Positions 1-6,766 are shown, numbered from the stretch's first letter. The stretch is DNA of 7,142 bases from Chloroflexota bacterium (GCA_021815005.1 JAKAHL010000101.1:1-7142); one strand, 5' to 3'. The notes: generated by a model from the sequence alone, not told the origin. A program made the numbers and translations.

Positions 1-33
1 GGCCGCAGCGTCGCGCCGCAGCCGGAGGGGCGC

Positions 34-786
34 CTACCGTGCGTCGGGGACCGGTCCGGCAATCGCGACCCAGGGCCGGGTCAGCAGGTCGAACAGATCG
101 GCCGGGACGACGGGCCGGTAGAGCAGCGCGGCCCAGGCGTTCCAGGCGGCCACAACACCGAGCCGGGCCCCTCCGCCACCGTGCGCCACGATCGCCCCCG
201 CCGCGGCGTCGAGGCTGCCGCCGCCCGGCGCGAGCCGCCCGAGCAGCGCATCGAGCCGACCGGCCCGCCGCGGCTCGGCCCGGCTCCGCAGGTCGTAGCC
301 GGCAAGGGCCCCGGCGACGGTGATCTCGAGCTCGGCGAACTCGGCGAAGAGCTGGCGGAAGGTGCGCCCCGGCAGCGTCAGCCCGGCCCGCCAGGCGACG
401 CCGAAACCCCGCTCGAGATCGGTCGGGGCGCCGGCGGCCAGCATGGCCCTGAGGGCCGCGCCCATGGCCAGCACCTCGGCCCGGGTGAGCATCGCGGCCC
501 ACGCGAACCGCTCCGCTGGGGTGCGCCCGTCGTGGCCGGCCGCCGCCCTGCCGGCCGAGGCGGCCAGCAGCCGCGAGCGCTCGGTCACCACCCCGGGCGT
601 CCCGGCCGGCCCGCCCGACGTGCCCGAGCCGGCGGTGGGCGCCGCCGGCTCGTCCTCGGCCGCCCCGCGCTTCCGGAGCGGCCGGTGGGTGGCATCGGGA
701 TCTCGCGGGCCGAGCCGCAACCCGGGCGCCGGGTCGCCGGTTGGAACCGCGGGCTCAGCGGCAGCCGGGCGAGGCGTCTCAGACAT
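34..786 (-). CDS. Hypothetical protein, translationally coupled to the LacI regulator
   Basis: A 250-residue protein that I do not recognise. Residues 1-65 are rich in Pro, Ala, Gly and charged residues and look disordered. Residues 66-250 look mostly helical and Ala/Leu-rich, with two clearer stretches: around 90-120 (AERFAWAAMLTRAEVLAMGA) and around 125-165 (a Phe/Leu/Glu-rich segment, RTFRQLFAEFAELEITVAGA). There is no export signal, no convincing transmembrane helix and no catalytic motif, so a cytoplasmic helical protein is likely. Its ATG lies inside the end of the upstream regulator gene: the two share the 8 bases ATGTCTGA, an arrangement typical of re-initiation by the same ribosome. 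That overlap fixes the start and implies co-transcription with the regulator. A partner or modulator of the regulator is possible, but this is inference from position only. It is probably a real gene because the frame is open throughout and abuts the regulator exactly. Confidence 0.62.
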   Translation of the reverse strand: MSETPRPAAAEPAVPTGDPAPGLRLGPRDPDATHRPLRKRGAAEDEPAAPTAGSGTSGGPAGTPGVVTERSRLLAASAGRAAAGHDGRTPAERFAWAAMLTRAEVLAMGAALRAMLAAGAPTDLERGFGVAWRAGLTLPGRTFRQLFAEFAELEITVAGALAGYDLRSRAEPRRAGRLDALLGRLAPGGGSLDAAAGAIVAHGGGGARLGVVAAWNAWAALLYRPVVPADLFDLLTRPWVAIAGPVPDAR

Positions 787-1795
787 CGTGTCGCGGGGCG
801 GCCGTTGACCGTCGGACGACCAGCGTGCAGGCCGTGTCCACGCGAACCCGCCCGGCCTCGCCGCGGATCATTGCCAGCAGCTGCTCGGTCGCGATGCGGC
901 CCATCTCCTGGCGCGGCTGCGACATCGTGGTCAGCGGCGGTGTGATCAGCGCCGAGATCTCCAGATCGTCGAAACCCATGACGCTCATGTCCTCGGGCAC
1001 GCGGATGCCCTGGTCGAGGAGCGTCCGGATACCGCTGATCGCCACGAGGTCGTTGTAGCAGAGCAGGCCCGTCGGGGCCGCCGGCAGGGCGAGCTCGACG
1101 CCCTCCGCGCCGGCGGCGATGGCGTCGCGCCGGGTGCTGGCCACGATCAGGCGCGGGTCCGGCTCGATGCCGGCCGCCCGCAGCGCCGCCTCGTAGCCGC
1201 GTCGCCGGTTGTCGTTGGAGGTGAACGCCCGCTCGAGGCCCACGTAGGCGATGCGCCGATGGCCAAGCCCGATCAGGTGTCGTGTGGCGGCCTGGGCGGC
1301 CGCCGACTCGCCAAACGTCACCAGACTCGCGTTGGGGCGATCGGGCACGAGCTCGGGCTGGTCGGCCACGAAGACGACGGGCACGCTCGGGTCGAGCTGG
1401 GCTCGGTGCTCGTCGGCATGCGAGGCGACGACGATCATCCCGTCCACGCGACGCTGCCGGAACAGCAGCGCGATGTCGGACAGCTCGCGCTCGCCGGCCT
1501 CGTGGGTGCTGGCGACGAGGAGCTGGTACCCAGCGCGCAGGGCCGCGCCGTCGATGCCGCGCATCAGCAGCCCGTTGTACGGGTCGGCGTAGTCGCGGAC
1601 GACCAGCCCCAGCGTCATCGTCCGCCGTGTCGTCAGGCTCTGCGCCGCCGAGTTGGGGGTGAAGCCGGCCTCCGCGGCCAGCGCCTTGATCCGGGCTCGG
1701 GTCCCCGCGCTGATCCGGGGGTCGTCGCGCAGCGCCTTCGACACCGTTGACGGCGCCACGCCTGCCCACGATGCGAGATCGTAGATCGAGACCAT
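779..1795 (-). CDS. LacI-family transcriptional regulator
   Basis: A 338-residue sugar-responsive DNA-binding protein of usual length for the family. The N-terminal helix-turn-helix (about residues 3-25, SIYDLASWAGVAPSTVSKAL) matches the family pattern. It is followed by the hinge helix (about 48-56, NSAAQSLTT) with Leu54 at the position that inserts into the central CpG of LacI operators. Residues 60-330 are a periplasmic-binding-protein-like effector domain (TLGLVVRDYADPYNGLLMRG, then LGHRRIAYVG and VMGFDDLEIS). Residues P15, S16 and K20 occupy the base-reading positions held by Y17, Q18 and R22 in E. coli LacI. The frame is open 39 codons further upstream, but the ATG at 1795 puts the HTH at the expected N-terminus. 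No good ribosome-binding site precedes it; a TACGCT element ends 8 nt upstream, so the mRNA could be leaderless. It is divergent from the transporter operon and likely represses it, and itself, through the AACCGGTT sites. Effector unknown. Confidence 0.95.
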   Translation of the reverse strand: MVSIYDLASWAGVAPSTVSKALRDDPRISAGTRARIKALAAEAGFTPNSAAQSLTTRRTMTLGLVVRDYADPYNGLLMRGIDGAALRAGYQLLVASTHEAGERELSDIALLFRQRRVDGMIVVASHADEHRAQLDPSVPVVFVADQPELVPDRPNASLVTFGESAAAQAATRHLIGLGHRRIAYVGLERAFTSNDNRRRGYEAALRAAGIEPDPRLIVASTRRDAIAAGAEGVELALPAAPTGLLCYNDLVAISGIRTLLDQGIRVPEDMSVMGFDDLEISALITPPLTTMSQPRQEMGRIATEQLLAMIRGEAGRVRVDTACTLVVRRSTAAPRHDV

Positions 1796-1841
1796 GGGTT
1801 GCGAGCGTAACCGATCCGCGAACCGGCAGTGGCATGCATGC

Positions 1842-1852
1842 GAAACCGGTTG
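1842..1852 (+). promoter_or_regulatory. Putative LacI-family operator, site 1
   Basis: GAAACCGGTTG with palindromic core AACCGGTT (1844-1851) and a central CpG. Its centre is about 52 nt upstream of the regulator start codon, so binding here could give autoregulation. Seventeen bases around it (1838-1854) are identical to those at site 3. Confidence 0.75.
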
Positions 1853-1976
1853 ATCGCCGAGCTTCCGCGGCTGTGCCGTCCCGCCCCCATTTGCGGCGCA
1901 GTAATATGACATTCGGCCCGGGCCATTCAGCCCTCCCTAGCGCAGATCTGGTGCCGGTAACCTAGCAATTCGTGAC

Positions 1977-1990
1977 CGCAATCGTTTACA
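1977..1990 (-). promoter_or_regulatory. Possible second LacI/CcpA-like operator
   Basis: Read on the minus strand this is TGTAAACGATTGCG, which agrees with the general LacI-family/CcpA consensus TGWAARCGYTWNCW at 12 of 14 positions. It differs from the AACCGGTT sites, so if real it would be read by another family member encoded elsewhere (for example a global carbon regulator). A single degenerate copy is weak evidence. Confidence 0.25.
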
Positions 1991-2102
1991 CGAACGGCCT
2001 GACCCCCGGACCAGTCGGAACGCACTGGCGTAGCATCCCGGTAGAGGGCACGACCGGGGCAGGGAACGCGCAACGCCTGTCACGGCCAGCGGGGCTTCTC
2101 CG

Positions 2103-2113
2103 GAAACCGGTTG
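2103..2113 (+). promoter_or_regulatory. Putative LacI-family operator, site 2
   Basis: GAAACCGGTTG, core AACCGGTT at 2105-2112, in the same orientation as site 1 and 261 bp from it centre to centre (close to 25 helical turns). It lies 227 nt before the binding-protein start codon. It could act as the main operator of the transporter promoter or as a downstream roadblock and loop partner of site 1. Confidence 0.72.
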
Positions 2114-2129
2114 CTGGGGACGAGCTGAG

Positions 2130-2174
2130 CGGCTTGGCCACAGGCCGTTTCGCCCGCCCGACTGCCCCGGTCGG
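2130..2174 (+). other. Two adjacent short hairpins in the transporter leader
   Basis: Hairpin one pairs CGGCTTG (2130-2136) with CAGGCCG (2141-2147) around a 4-nt loop, with one G-U pair, and can extend by three weaker pairs into GAG/TTT. Hairpin two pairs CCGACTG (2158-2164) with CGGTCGG (2168-2174) around a CCC loop, with one U-G pair. Short stems are common by chance at this GC content, so a regulatory role is only possible. Confidence 0.25.
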
Positions 2175-2197
2175 CCTGGCGCCGGCACCGGAACGTG

Positions 2198-2207
2198 AAG
2201 GAGGTGA
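2198..2207 (+). other. Orphan Shine-Dalgarno-like sequence in the leader
   Basis: AAGGAGGTGA is fully complementary to the usual 3' end of 16S rRNA. No ATG, GTG, TTG or CTG lies in the 4-14 nt after it, and the binding-protein start is more than 130 nt away. It could be a ribosome standby site, a sequence masked in leader structure, or chance. Confidence 0.3.
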
Positions 2208-2323
2208 GAGCGACTCGAAGGCGCAGCACACGTCCGGGGTCGCGAACGGTCGGCGCGTGCCGCCGCCGGGTCGGCAGACGCTGGAGGGATTCCCGGTGGC
2301 CCTGGGCGGTCATCGGAACGCAC

Positions 2324-2329
2324 AGGAGG
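2324..2329 (+). promoter_or_regulatory. Ribosome-binding site of the substrate-binding protein gene
   Basis: AGGAGG ending 10 nt before the ATG at 2340. It is the strongest correctly placed ribosome-binding site in the window, fixes that start, and fits the high expression expected of a binding protein. Confidence 0.85.
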
Positions 2330-2339
2330 AGCAACCGCA

Positions 2340-3407
2340 ATGAGACGATCTCTGTCGGCACTCGTCATGGTGTCGGCCATCGCCGTTGGAGCCTGCAGCA
2401 GCAGCAGCTCGCCCACGACCGCGCCGGCGGCCAGCGGCGGGGCGGCCAGCGGCGGGGCGACGGCCAGCTGCCCGTACAAGTTCGCGGTCATCACGCACGG
2501 CGACACCGGCAGCTTCTGGAGCGTGGTCTACAAGGGGGCCAAGGACGCGGCCGCCGCGACCGGGTGCACCCTGACCGAGGTCTACGGGTCGCAGCAGCAG
2601 GGCCAGGCCCAGCCTGACGACAACGCCGAGAACCAGGCGATCACGGACGCCATCAACCAGAAGGTTGACGGCCTCGCCGTGTCCGACCACAACCCGAGCA
2701 TGATGAACCCGACCCTCGCTGGCGCCGTCAAGGCCGGCATCCCGGTCGTGCTCATCAACGCCGGCTGCGACGACGCCGACATCGCGGCGTCGGGCGCCAT
2801 GACCTGCGTCGGACAGCCCGAGTCGCTCGCCGGCAAGCAGGCAGGTGCCCGGTTCATGGCCGAGCAGGCGAACAACATCCTGTGCGTGATCCACCAGAGC
2901 GGCCAGAACCTCCTCGACCGCTGCAACGGCATCGCCCAGGCTCTCGGCACTGGCGCCACCTGCTCGACCGGCGACGCGCCGGCGACCGGGCCCGCCTGCA
3001 CCGAGCTGACCCTGAGCGTTCCCAACGCCGCCTCCAACCCGAGCGCGTCGGCCCAGCAGGTCGTCGCGTACCTGCAGGCGCACCCCGGCGTCAACGCCGT
3101 CATGACCCTGAACAACGCGATCGCGCAGGGCGTGCAGTCGGCACTCGGCAGCGGCAGCAAGGTGAAGCTGGCCACCTTCGACCTCAACAGCTGGGACATC
3201 TCGGCGGTCAAGGCGGGCACGGTTGACTTCGTCGTCGACCAGCAGCAGTACCTGCAGGGCTACCTGCCCATCGTCTTCCTCCAGCTCTACAAGGCGCACT
3301 TCGGCGCCAGTGTCGGCGGCGGCACCACCGTCGCGACCGGGCCGCTCCTCGTGGACAAGACGAACGTCTCCAACGTCGAGGCAGGGGCCGCCGCCGGCGA
3401 GTCCTGA
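2340..3407 (+). CDS. Carbohydrate ABC transporter substrate-binding lipoprotein (RbsB-like, Peripla_BP_4 type)
   Basis: A 355-residue extracytoplasmic solute-binding protein. Residues 1-18 are a lipoprotein signal (positively charged MRRS, then a hydrophobic stretch) ending in the lipobox VGAC, with Cys19 as the lipid-anchored residue. A flexible Ser/Ala/Gly/Pro linker (20-43) contains the tandem AASGGAASGG. The binding domain runs from about 46 to 340. It opens with FAVITHGDTGSFWSVVYKGA, the usual first strand and helix of ribose/galactose-type binding proteins, and contains VDGLAVSDHNP and a hinge-type GIPVVLINAG. The mature domain has eight cysteines (44, 76, 143, 156, 182, 195, 208, 220), enough for four disulfides on the outer face of the membrane. 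It delivers substrate to the permease and ATPase encoded next. The ligand is probably a sugar, polyol or cyclitol and cannot be named from sequence. Separated from the permease gene by a strong hairpin, which may keep its transcript more abundant than the rest. Confidence 0.94.
   Translation: MRRSLSALVMVSAIAVGACSSSSSPTTAPAASGGAASGGATASCPYKFAVITHGDTGSFWSVVYKGAKDAAAATGCTLTEVYGSQQQGQAQPDDNAENQAITDAINQKVDGLAVSDHNPSMMNPTLAGAVKAGIPVVLINAGCDDADIAASGAMTCVGQPESLAGKQAGARFMAEQANNILCVIHQSGQNLLDRCNGIAQALGTGATCSTGDAPATGPACTELTLSVPNAASNPSASAQQVVAYLQAHPGVNAVMTLNNAIAQGVQSALGSGSKVKLATFDLNSWDISAVKAGTVDFVVDQQQYLQGYLPIVFLQLYKAHFGASVGGGTTVATGPLLVDKTNVSNVEAGAAAGES
2427..2456 (+). repeat. 15-bp tandem duplication in the lipoprotein linker
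   Basis: Two perfect in-frame copies of GCGGCCAGCGGCGGG (2427-2441 and 2442-2456), encoding AASGG twice at residues 30-39. They lie in the flexible linker between the lipid anchor and the binding domain, where length change is tolerated. Likely produced by replication slippage. Confidence 0.85.
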
Positions 3408-3442
3408 TCCCCGGCGCCTCCAGCAACGTCGCAGGAACGATG

Positions 3443-3477
3443 CCGGCCGGACCGGGCGAGGCGCCCGGTCCGGCCGG
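3443..3477 (+). terminator. Perfect intercistronic hairpin between binding-protein and permease genes
   Basis: A 16-bp perfectly paired stem (3443-3458 with 3462-3477) around the 3-nt loop AGG, starting 35 nt after the binding-protein stop. No T-run follows, so it is not a classical intrinsic terminator. By analogy with malE-malF and similar operons it more likely blocks 3' exonuclease or causes partial termination, giving more binding protein than permease. The structure is certain from the sequence; its function is inferred. Confidence 0.7.
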
Positions 3478-3511
3478 TCGGCAGCAGCGAGAAGAGGCGG
3501 GCGACAGCGCC

Positions 3512-4585
3512 ATGGATGTGTCCACCCCGACGATGCCAGCCGAGCCGGGTGCCGGCCAAAATGACCGCGTGGTCACGGCCAGGGCCGTGACGCGCGTGTT
3601 CCGCAGACCCGAGGTCGGGGCCGCGCTGGCCGCGGTCGCCATCTTCCTCATCTTCGCCCTCGACCCGGTGTCCCAGCCGCTGTGGCTGTCGCAGGCCGGG
3701 CTCGTGGGCTGGCTCACGCAGGCATGGCAGTTCGGGATCATGGCGGTCCCCGTCGGGCTGCTCATGATCGGCGGCGAGTTCGATCTCTCGGCCGGCGTCA
3801 TGACCGGGTCCACGGCCATCCTGACAGGCCTGCTGGCCAACGGGTTCGGCTGGAACATCTGGCTGTGCATCGCGGTGTCCGCGGTGTTCGCCGTGCTCGT
3901 GGGCCTGTTCAACGGCATCCTGGTCGTGCGGACCAAGCTGCCGAGCTTCATCGTGACCCTGGCGACGTTCTTCATCCTCCGCGGCACCTCGGTCGGCCTG
4001 GTCGAGGCGCTCAACGCCAACAGCACGGTCGTGACCGTGCTCAACCCCCCGGCCGGCGCCGACAGCGCCCGGGCCATCTTCGGCGGCACCGTCGGGGCGA
4101 GCCCGGCCTACCCGGTCGCCCTGATCTGGTGGCTCGTGGCGACGATCCTCGGGATGATCCTGCTGTCGCGCACCACGGTCGGCAACTGGATCTTCGCCGC
4201 GGGCGGCGAGCCCAACGCGGCGCGCAACGTCGGCGTGCCGGTGGGCGCCACCAAGGTGCTGCTGTTCGTCCTGACGGCGCTCGGCGCGTGGCTGGTTGGG
4301 ACGATTCAGTTCACGGCCGGCCTGTCCGCGGTGTCCGAGCAGGGCGTCGGGTACGAGCTCTACTACATCGTCGCGGCGGTCGTCGGCGGCTGCCTGCTGA
4401 CCGGCGGCTACGGGTCAGTTCTCGGGTCGTCGATCGGCGCGGCGATCATCGGCATGGCGCTCCAGGGCGTGATCTACGCGCGCTGGCCGAGCCAGTGGGG
4501 CTTCGCCTTCCTCGGGATCCTGCTCCTGTTCGGGGTGATCGTGAACGCGGTGACGTTCCGCCAGGCACAGAGGGCACGTCGATGA
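3512..4585 (+). CDS. Carbohydrate ABC transporter permease (RbsC-like, BPD_transp_2 type)
   Basis: A 357-residue inner-membrane permease, slightly longer than typical because of a polar N-terminal tail of about 33 residues. Several hydrophobic helices are visible: about 34-50, 65-87, 92-108, 115-137, 143-160, 198-216, 245-268, and further ones to about 350. [13 protein letters not shown] (about 87-99) matches the conserved GG-x-DLS-x-G element of ribose-type permeases, and [16 protein letters not shown] is the cytoplasmic loop that contacts the ATPase. I chose the ATG at 3512. The frame stays open to 3440, but that would place the intercistronic hairpin inside the gene and add a non-conserved tail. 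The upstream GAGG-like site lies about 14 nt away, rather long; an ATG at 3533 is an alternative. The gene ends in the 4-nt overlap ATGA with the ATPase gene, so the two are translationally coupled. One gene is present, so the channel is presumably a homodimer. Confidence 0.93.
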   Translation: MDVSTPTMPAEPGAGQNDRVVTARAVTRVFRRPEVGAALAAVAIFLIFALDPVSQPLWLSQAGLVGWLTQAWQFGIMAVPVGLLMIGGEFDLSAGVMTGSTAILTGLLANGFGWNIWLCIAVSAVFAVLVGLFNGILVVRTKLPSFIVTLATFFILRGTSVGLVEALNANSTVVTVLNPPAGADSARAIFGGTVGASPAYPVALIWWLVATILGMILLSRTTVGNWIFAAGGEPNAARNVGVPVGATKVLLFVLTALGAWLVGTIQFTAGLSAVSEQGVGYELYYIVAAVVGGCLLTGGYGSVLGSSIGAAIIGMALQGVIYARWPSQWGFAFLGILLLFGVIVNAVTFRQAQRARR

Positions 4586-5472
4586 CCGGCACACCCGCTC
4601 CCGCCGCCCAGGCCCCCGCGTCGGCGGGGGATGGCGCCCCGCTCCTCGAGGCCCGCCACGTCAGCAAGTACTTCGGCAGCGTTATCGCGCTCCGCGACGT
4701 GTCGCTCCAGGTCCACGCGGGCGAGGTCACCTGCGTCCTGGGCGACAACGGCGCCGGCAAGTCGTCGCTGATCAAGACGCTGTCCGGTGTGTTCCCGCCC
4801 GACGAGGGCGAGATCCTCGTGGACGGCCAGCCGATCCGCTTCTCGGGCCCGCGCGAGGCGCGCGCCCACGGCATCGCGACCGTGTTCCAGGACCTGGCGA
4901 CCGTCCCGATGATGTCGGTCTGGCGCAACTTCTTCCTGGGCCAGGAGCCCACCCGCTCCTTCGGGCCGGTGCGGTTCCTCGACCAGGGCCGCGCCAAGGA
5001 CGTCATGCGGGTGGAGATGGCCAAGATGGGCATCAACGTCTCCGACCCGAACCAGTACGTGGGCACGCTCTCGGGCGGCGAGCGCCAGGCCGTCGCCATC
5101 TCCCGGGCGGTGTACTTCGGGGCGAGGGTCCTCATCCTCGACGAGCCCACCTCCGCCCTGGGCGTGCGCCAGTCGGGGATCGTGCTGCGGTACGTCCTCC
5201 AGGCGCGCGACATGGGGCGAGGCGTGATCCTGATCACGCACAACCCCCACCACGCGTACCCGGTCGGCGATCGCTTCGTGCTGCTCAAGCTCGGCCAGGT
5301 GATGGGCTCCTTCACCAAGGACCAGATCGACGTCGCCCAGCTGACCCAGATGATGGCCGGCGGCGAGGAGCTCGCCCAGCTCAGCCATGAGCTGCAGCGC
5401 GTCAGCGGCGACCTGCCCGCCGCCAGGGCGGCCGCGCAGGCGCTGGCGGAGGACGCGGCTCGCACGGTCTGA
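4582..5472 (+). CDS. Carbohydrate ABC transporter ATP-binding protein, single-domain (FrcA-like)
   Basis: A 296-residue ATPase that powers the importer on the cytoplasmic side. All nucleotide-binding motifs are intact: Walker [10 protein letters not shown] (54-62), Q-loop Gln103, signature LSGGERQ (163-169), Walker B VLILDEP (183-189), D-loop SALG (191-194) and switch His220. It carries one ABC domain, unlike RbsA/XylG/MglA, which carry two in about 500 residues. Such single-domain members (FrcA type) normally work as homodimers. A Pro/Ala-rich tail precedes the domain (1-20), and a polar helical tail follows it (about 262-296). The start is fixed by the ATGA overlap with the permease stop. 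The gene order binding protein, permease, ATPase fits the FrcBCA arrangement. It is followed by a 93-nt gap with two hairpins before the dehydrogenase. Confidence 0.95.
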   Translation: MTGTPAPAAQAPASAGDGAPLLEARHVSKYFGSVIALRDVSLQVHAGEVTCVLGDNGAGKSSLIKTLSGVFPPDEGEILVDGQPIRFSGPREARAHGIATVFQDLATVPMMSVWRNFFLGQEPTRSFGPVRFLDQGRAKDVMRVEMAKMGINVSDPNQYVGTLSGGERQAVAISRAVYFGARVLILDEPTSALGVRQSGIVLRYVLQARDMGRGVILITHNPHHAYPVGDRFVLLKLGQVMGSFTKDQIDVAQLTQMMAGGEELAQLSHELQRVSGDLPAARAAAQALAEDAARTV

Positions 5473-5476
5473 GTCT

Positions 5477-5532
5477 CGGCCCGACGGCCCCCGGGCCGGG
5501 GACGCCCCGCCCGTCGCGGACGCCTCGTCCGC
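5477..5532 (+). other. Tandem GC-rich hairpins between ATPase and dehydrogenase genes
   Basis: Hairpin one pairs CGGCCCG (5477-5483) with CGGGCCG (5492-5498) around an 8-nt loop. Hairpin two pairs GCGGACG (5516-5522) with CGTCCGC (5526-5532) around CCT. No T-run follows either. They could tune mRNA decay or cause partial termination between transport and catabolic genes, but stems this short are common at this GC content. Confidence 0.35.
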
Positions 5533-5552
5533 CGGCGCCGCCGCACTCGATT

Positions 5553-5558
5553 GGAGGA
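5553..5558 (+). promoter_or_regulatory. Ribosome-binding site of the dehydrogenase gene
   Basis: GGAGGA with 7 nt to the ATG at 5566. It decides the start: the in-frame TTG at 5551 would place this site inside the coding sequence. Confidence 0.85.
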
Positions 5559-5565
5559 TCGGCGC

Positions 5566-6726
5566 ATGCTCGCCAAGGCCGCCATGCTCATCGCCCCGCG
5601 CCAGTACCGCTTGGCCGAGTTCCCGGTGCCGGAGCCCGAGCCGGGCGCGGTGCTCGTGCGGAACGAGCTGTCCGGCATCTGCGGCACGGACAAGCACACC
5701 TACCAGGGATACGTCGGGCAGTACACCGGGGCCGCCAAGCCCTCGTCCACGCCGTTCCCGATCATCCAGGGGCACGAGAACGTGGGCACCGTCGCTGCCA
5801 TCGGCGGGCGCGCGCTCGACTTCGACGGCGAGGAGCTGGCGGTGGGCGACCGGGTGGTCGTCAGCCCCAACCTCGTGTGCGGCACCTGCTGGGCGTGCAC
5901 GCACGACCTGCCGTACACGCTGTGCGAGAACATCCTCGACTACGGCAACACGATCTCGGCCGCCAGGCCTCCCCATCTGTTCGGCGGCTGGGCGCACTAC
6001 CTGTACGCGCTGCCGGGGAGCAGGATCTTCCGGGTCCCCGACGACTTGCCGTCCGAGGTGGCGGTGCTGGCCGAGGTGTTCGCGGTCACGATCGGCCTCG
6101 ACCGGGCGAAGCAGTTCGGCGCCTACCCGGCCGAGGGCTTCCAGATGGGCGACACCGTGGTGGTGTTCGGCACGGGGCCGCTGGGCCTGTGCCACGTCGC
6201 CAAGGCGCGGATGCTGAGCGCCGGCACGATCATCGCGGTGGACCTCTCGGCGCGGCGGCTCGACTTCGCCCGGCGGCTGGGGGCGGATCTCCTGATGAAC
6301 CGCACGGATGCCAGCGCCGCCGACCTGCTGCAGCTCGTCCGGGACCGCACCCACGGCCGCGGCGCCGACGTCGTGGTCGAGTGCGCCGGGGTTCCGGCCG
6401 CCGTGCCGGAATCGCTCGACCTCCTTCGCGCGGGCGGCACGTACATCGAGGTTGGCAACTTCAGCGACCTCGGCACCGTCGAGATCTCGCCGAACCGGCA
6501 CCTGTGCAGCAAGGGCATCCGGATGATCGGGATCCCGGGCCAGGAGGCGGGCGCCTACGGGCCGGGGATGCGCCAGATGGCCCGGACGCTCCGCGAGTAC
6601 CCGTGGCAGGAGTTCGTCTCCCACCGGTTCCCGCTCGACCGGGTCGAGGAGGCCGTGATGACCGCCATCGACCCCGGCTCGCTCAAGGTGGTGATCGACC
6701 CGTGGCTTGGGGAGCGGCCCGCCTGA
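5566..6726 (+). CDS. Zinc-dependent medium-chain alcohol/polyol dehydrogenase
   Basis: A 386-residue member of the medium-chain dehydrogenase/reductase superfamily, slightly longer than the usual 340-370. The catalytic-zinc region shows C39-G-T-D (ICGTDKH) and the GHE motif (69-71), with Glu170 as a possible further ligand. A structural-zinc-like cluster is formed by Cys105, Cys108, Cys111 and Cys120. The Rossmann fold carries GTGPLG (202-207), and Asp226 after the second strand favours NAD over NADP. It likely oxidises a hydroxyl of the imported sugar, polyol or cyclitol to a ketone in the cytoplasm. Relatives include sorbitol, threonine and inosose-type dehydrogenases, and the substrate cannot be chosen from sequence. 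The start at 5566 is set by a well-placed ribosome-binding site. Its position just after the transporter genes, and before another oxidoreductase, suggests a catabolic step in the same operon. The last Cys spacing is one residue longer than usual. Confidence 0.93.
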   Translation: MLAKAAMLIAPRQYRLAEFPVPEPEPGAVLVRNELSGICGTDKHTYQGYVGQYTGAAKPSSTPFPIIQGHENVGTVAAIGGRALDFDGEELAVGDRVVVSPNLVCGTCWACTHDLPYTLCENILDYGNTISAARPPHLFGGWAHYLYALPGSRIFRVPDDLPSEVAVLAEVFAVTIGLDRAKQFGAYPAEGFQMGDTVVVFGTGPLGLCHVAKARMLSAGTIIAVDLSARRLDFARRLGADLLMNRTDASAADLLQLVRDRTHGRGADVVVECAGVPAAVPESLDLLRAGGTYIEVGNFSDLGTVEISPNRHLCSKGIRMIGIPGQEAGAYGPGMRQMARTLREYPWQEFVSHRFPLDRVEEAVMTAIDPGSLKVVIDPWLGERPA

Positions 6727-6736
6727 GGGCTCAGGC
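6721..6736 (+). other. Small hairpin over the dehydrogenase stop codon
   Basis: GCCTGA (6721-6726) pairs perfectly with TCAGGC (6731-6736) around GGGC; the left arm contains the TGA stop. No T-run follows. Possible mRNA 3' end or decay block; weak on its own. Confidence 0.3.
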
Positions 6737-6766
6737 CGATCCGGCGCTGGGTGGGTTGCGCGATGC

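Larger units (their letters stand above)
1796..2339. other. Divergent intergenic control region (544 bp)
   Basis: This gap separates the regulator gene (minus) from the binding-protein gene (plus). It contains two full LacI-type operators (around 1842 and 2103), a degenerate half copy (CGCGAACCGG, near 1817-1826), a second LacI/CcpA-like palindrome (1977-1990), a GGCCCGGGCC palindrome (1915-1924), two short hairpins (2130-2174) and an orphan Shine-Dalgarno-like sequence (2198-2207). AT-richer spots that could be -10 elements are TAATAT (1902-1907, plus), TAGCAT (2031-2036, plus) and TACGCT (1809-1804, minus). None has a convincing -35 partner, so I do not place a promoter. The transporter mRNA may have a leader of 200 nt or more. 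Weak open frames across it have poorer third-position GC than the flanking genes and are not called. Confidence 0.6.

Noticed and set aside
733..748. CCGGTTGGAACC-like inverted sequence inside the hypothetical gene
   Set aside because: It shares only a half-site with the operator and has a different centre; this is common at this GC content.
585..1835. A 416-codon minus-strand frame overlapping the regulator
   Set aside because: It is an out-of-frame, Arg/Pro/Ala-rich reading of the regulator gene, whose true frame encodes a clear HTH and effector domain.
1915..1924. GGCCCGGGCC perfect palindrome in the divergent region
   Set aside because: A ten-base G/C palindrome is not rare at about 70% GC, has no second copy that I noticed, and its flanks are not symmetrical.
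1972..2343. A 123-codon plus-strand frame across the leader, starting GTG and ending with an ATGA overlap with the binding-protein gene
   Set aside because: It has no ribosome-binding site, no recognisable domain and weaker third-position GC than the neighbouring genes, and operator site 2 falls inside it. Coupling by ATGA is tempting, but the downstream gene has its own strong ribosome-binding site.
3682..4581. In-frame upstream extension of the ATPase into the permease region
   Set aside because: That stretch is the shifted reading of the permease, rich in Arg/Gly; the ATG at 4582 overlaps the permease stop and gives the usual ATPase N-terminus.
6622..6631. CACCGGTTCC near the end of the dehydrogenase gene as a fifth operator
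   Set aside because: It matches the AACCGGTT core at only 7 of 8 positions and lacks the GAA and G flanks shared by the four full sites; it encodes part of the protein.
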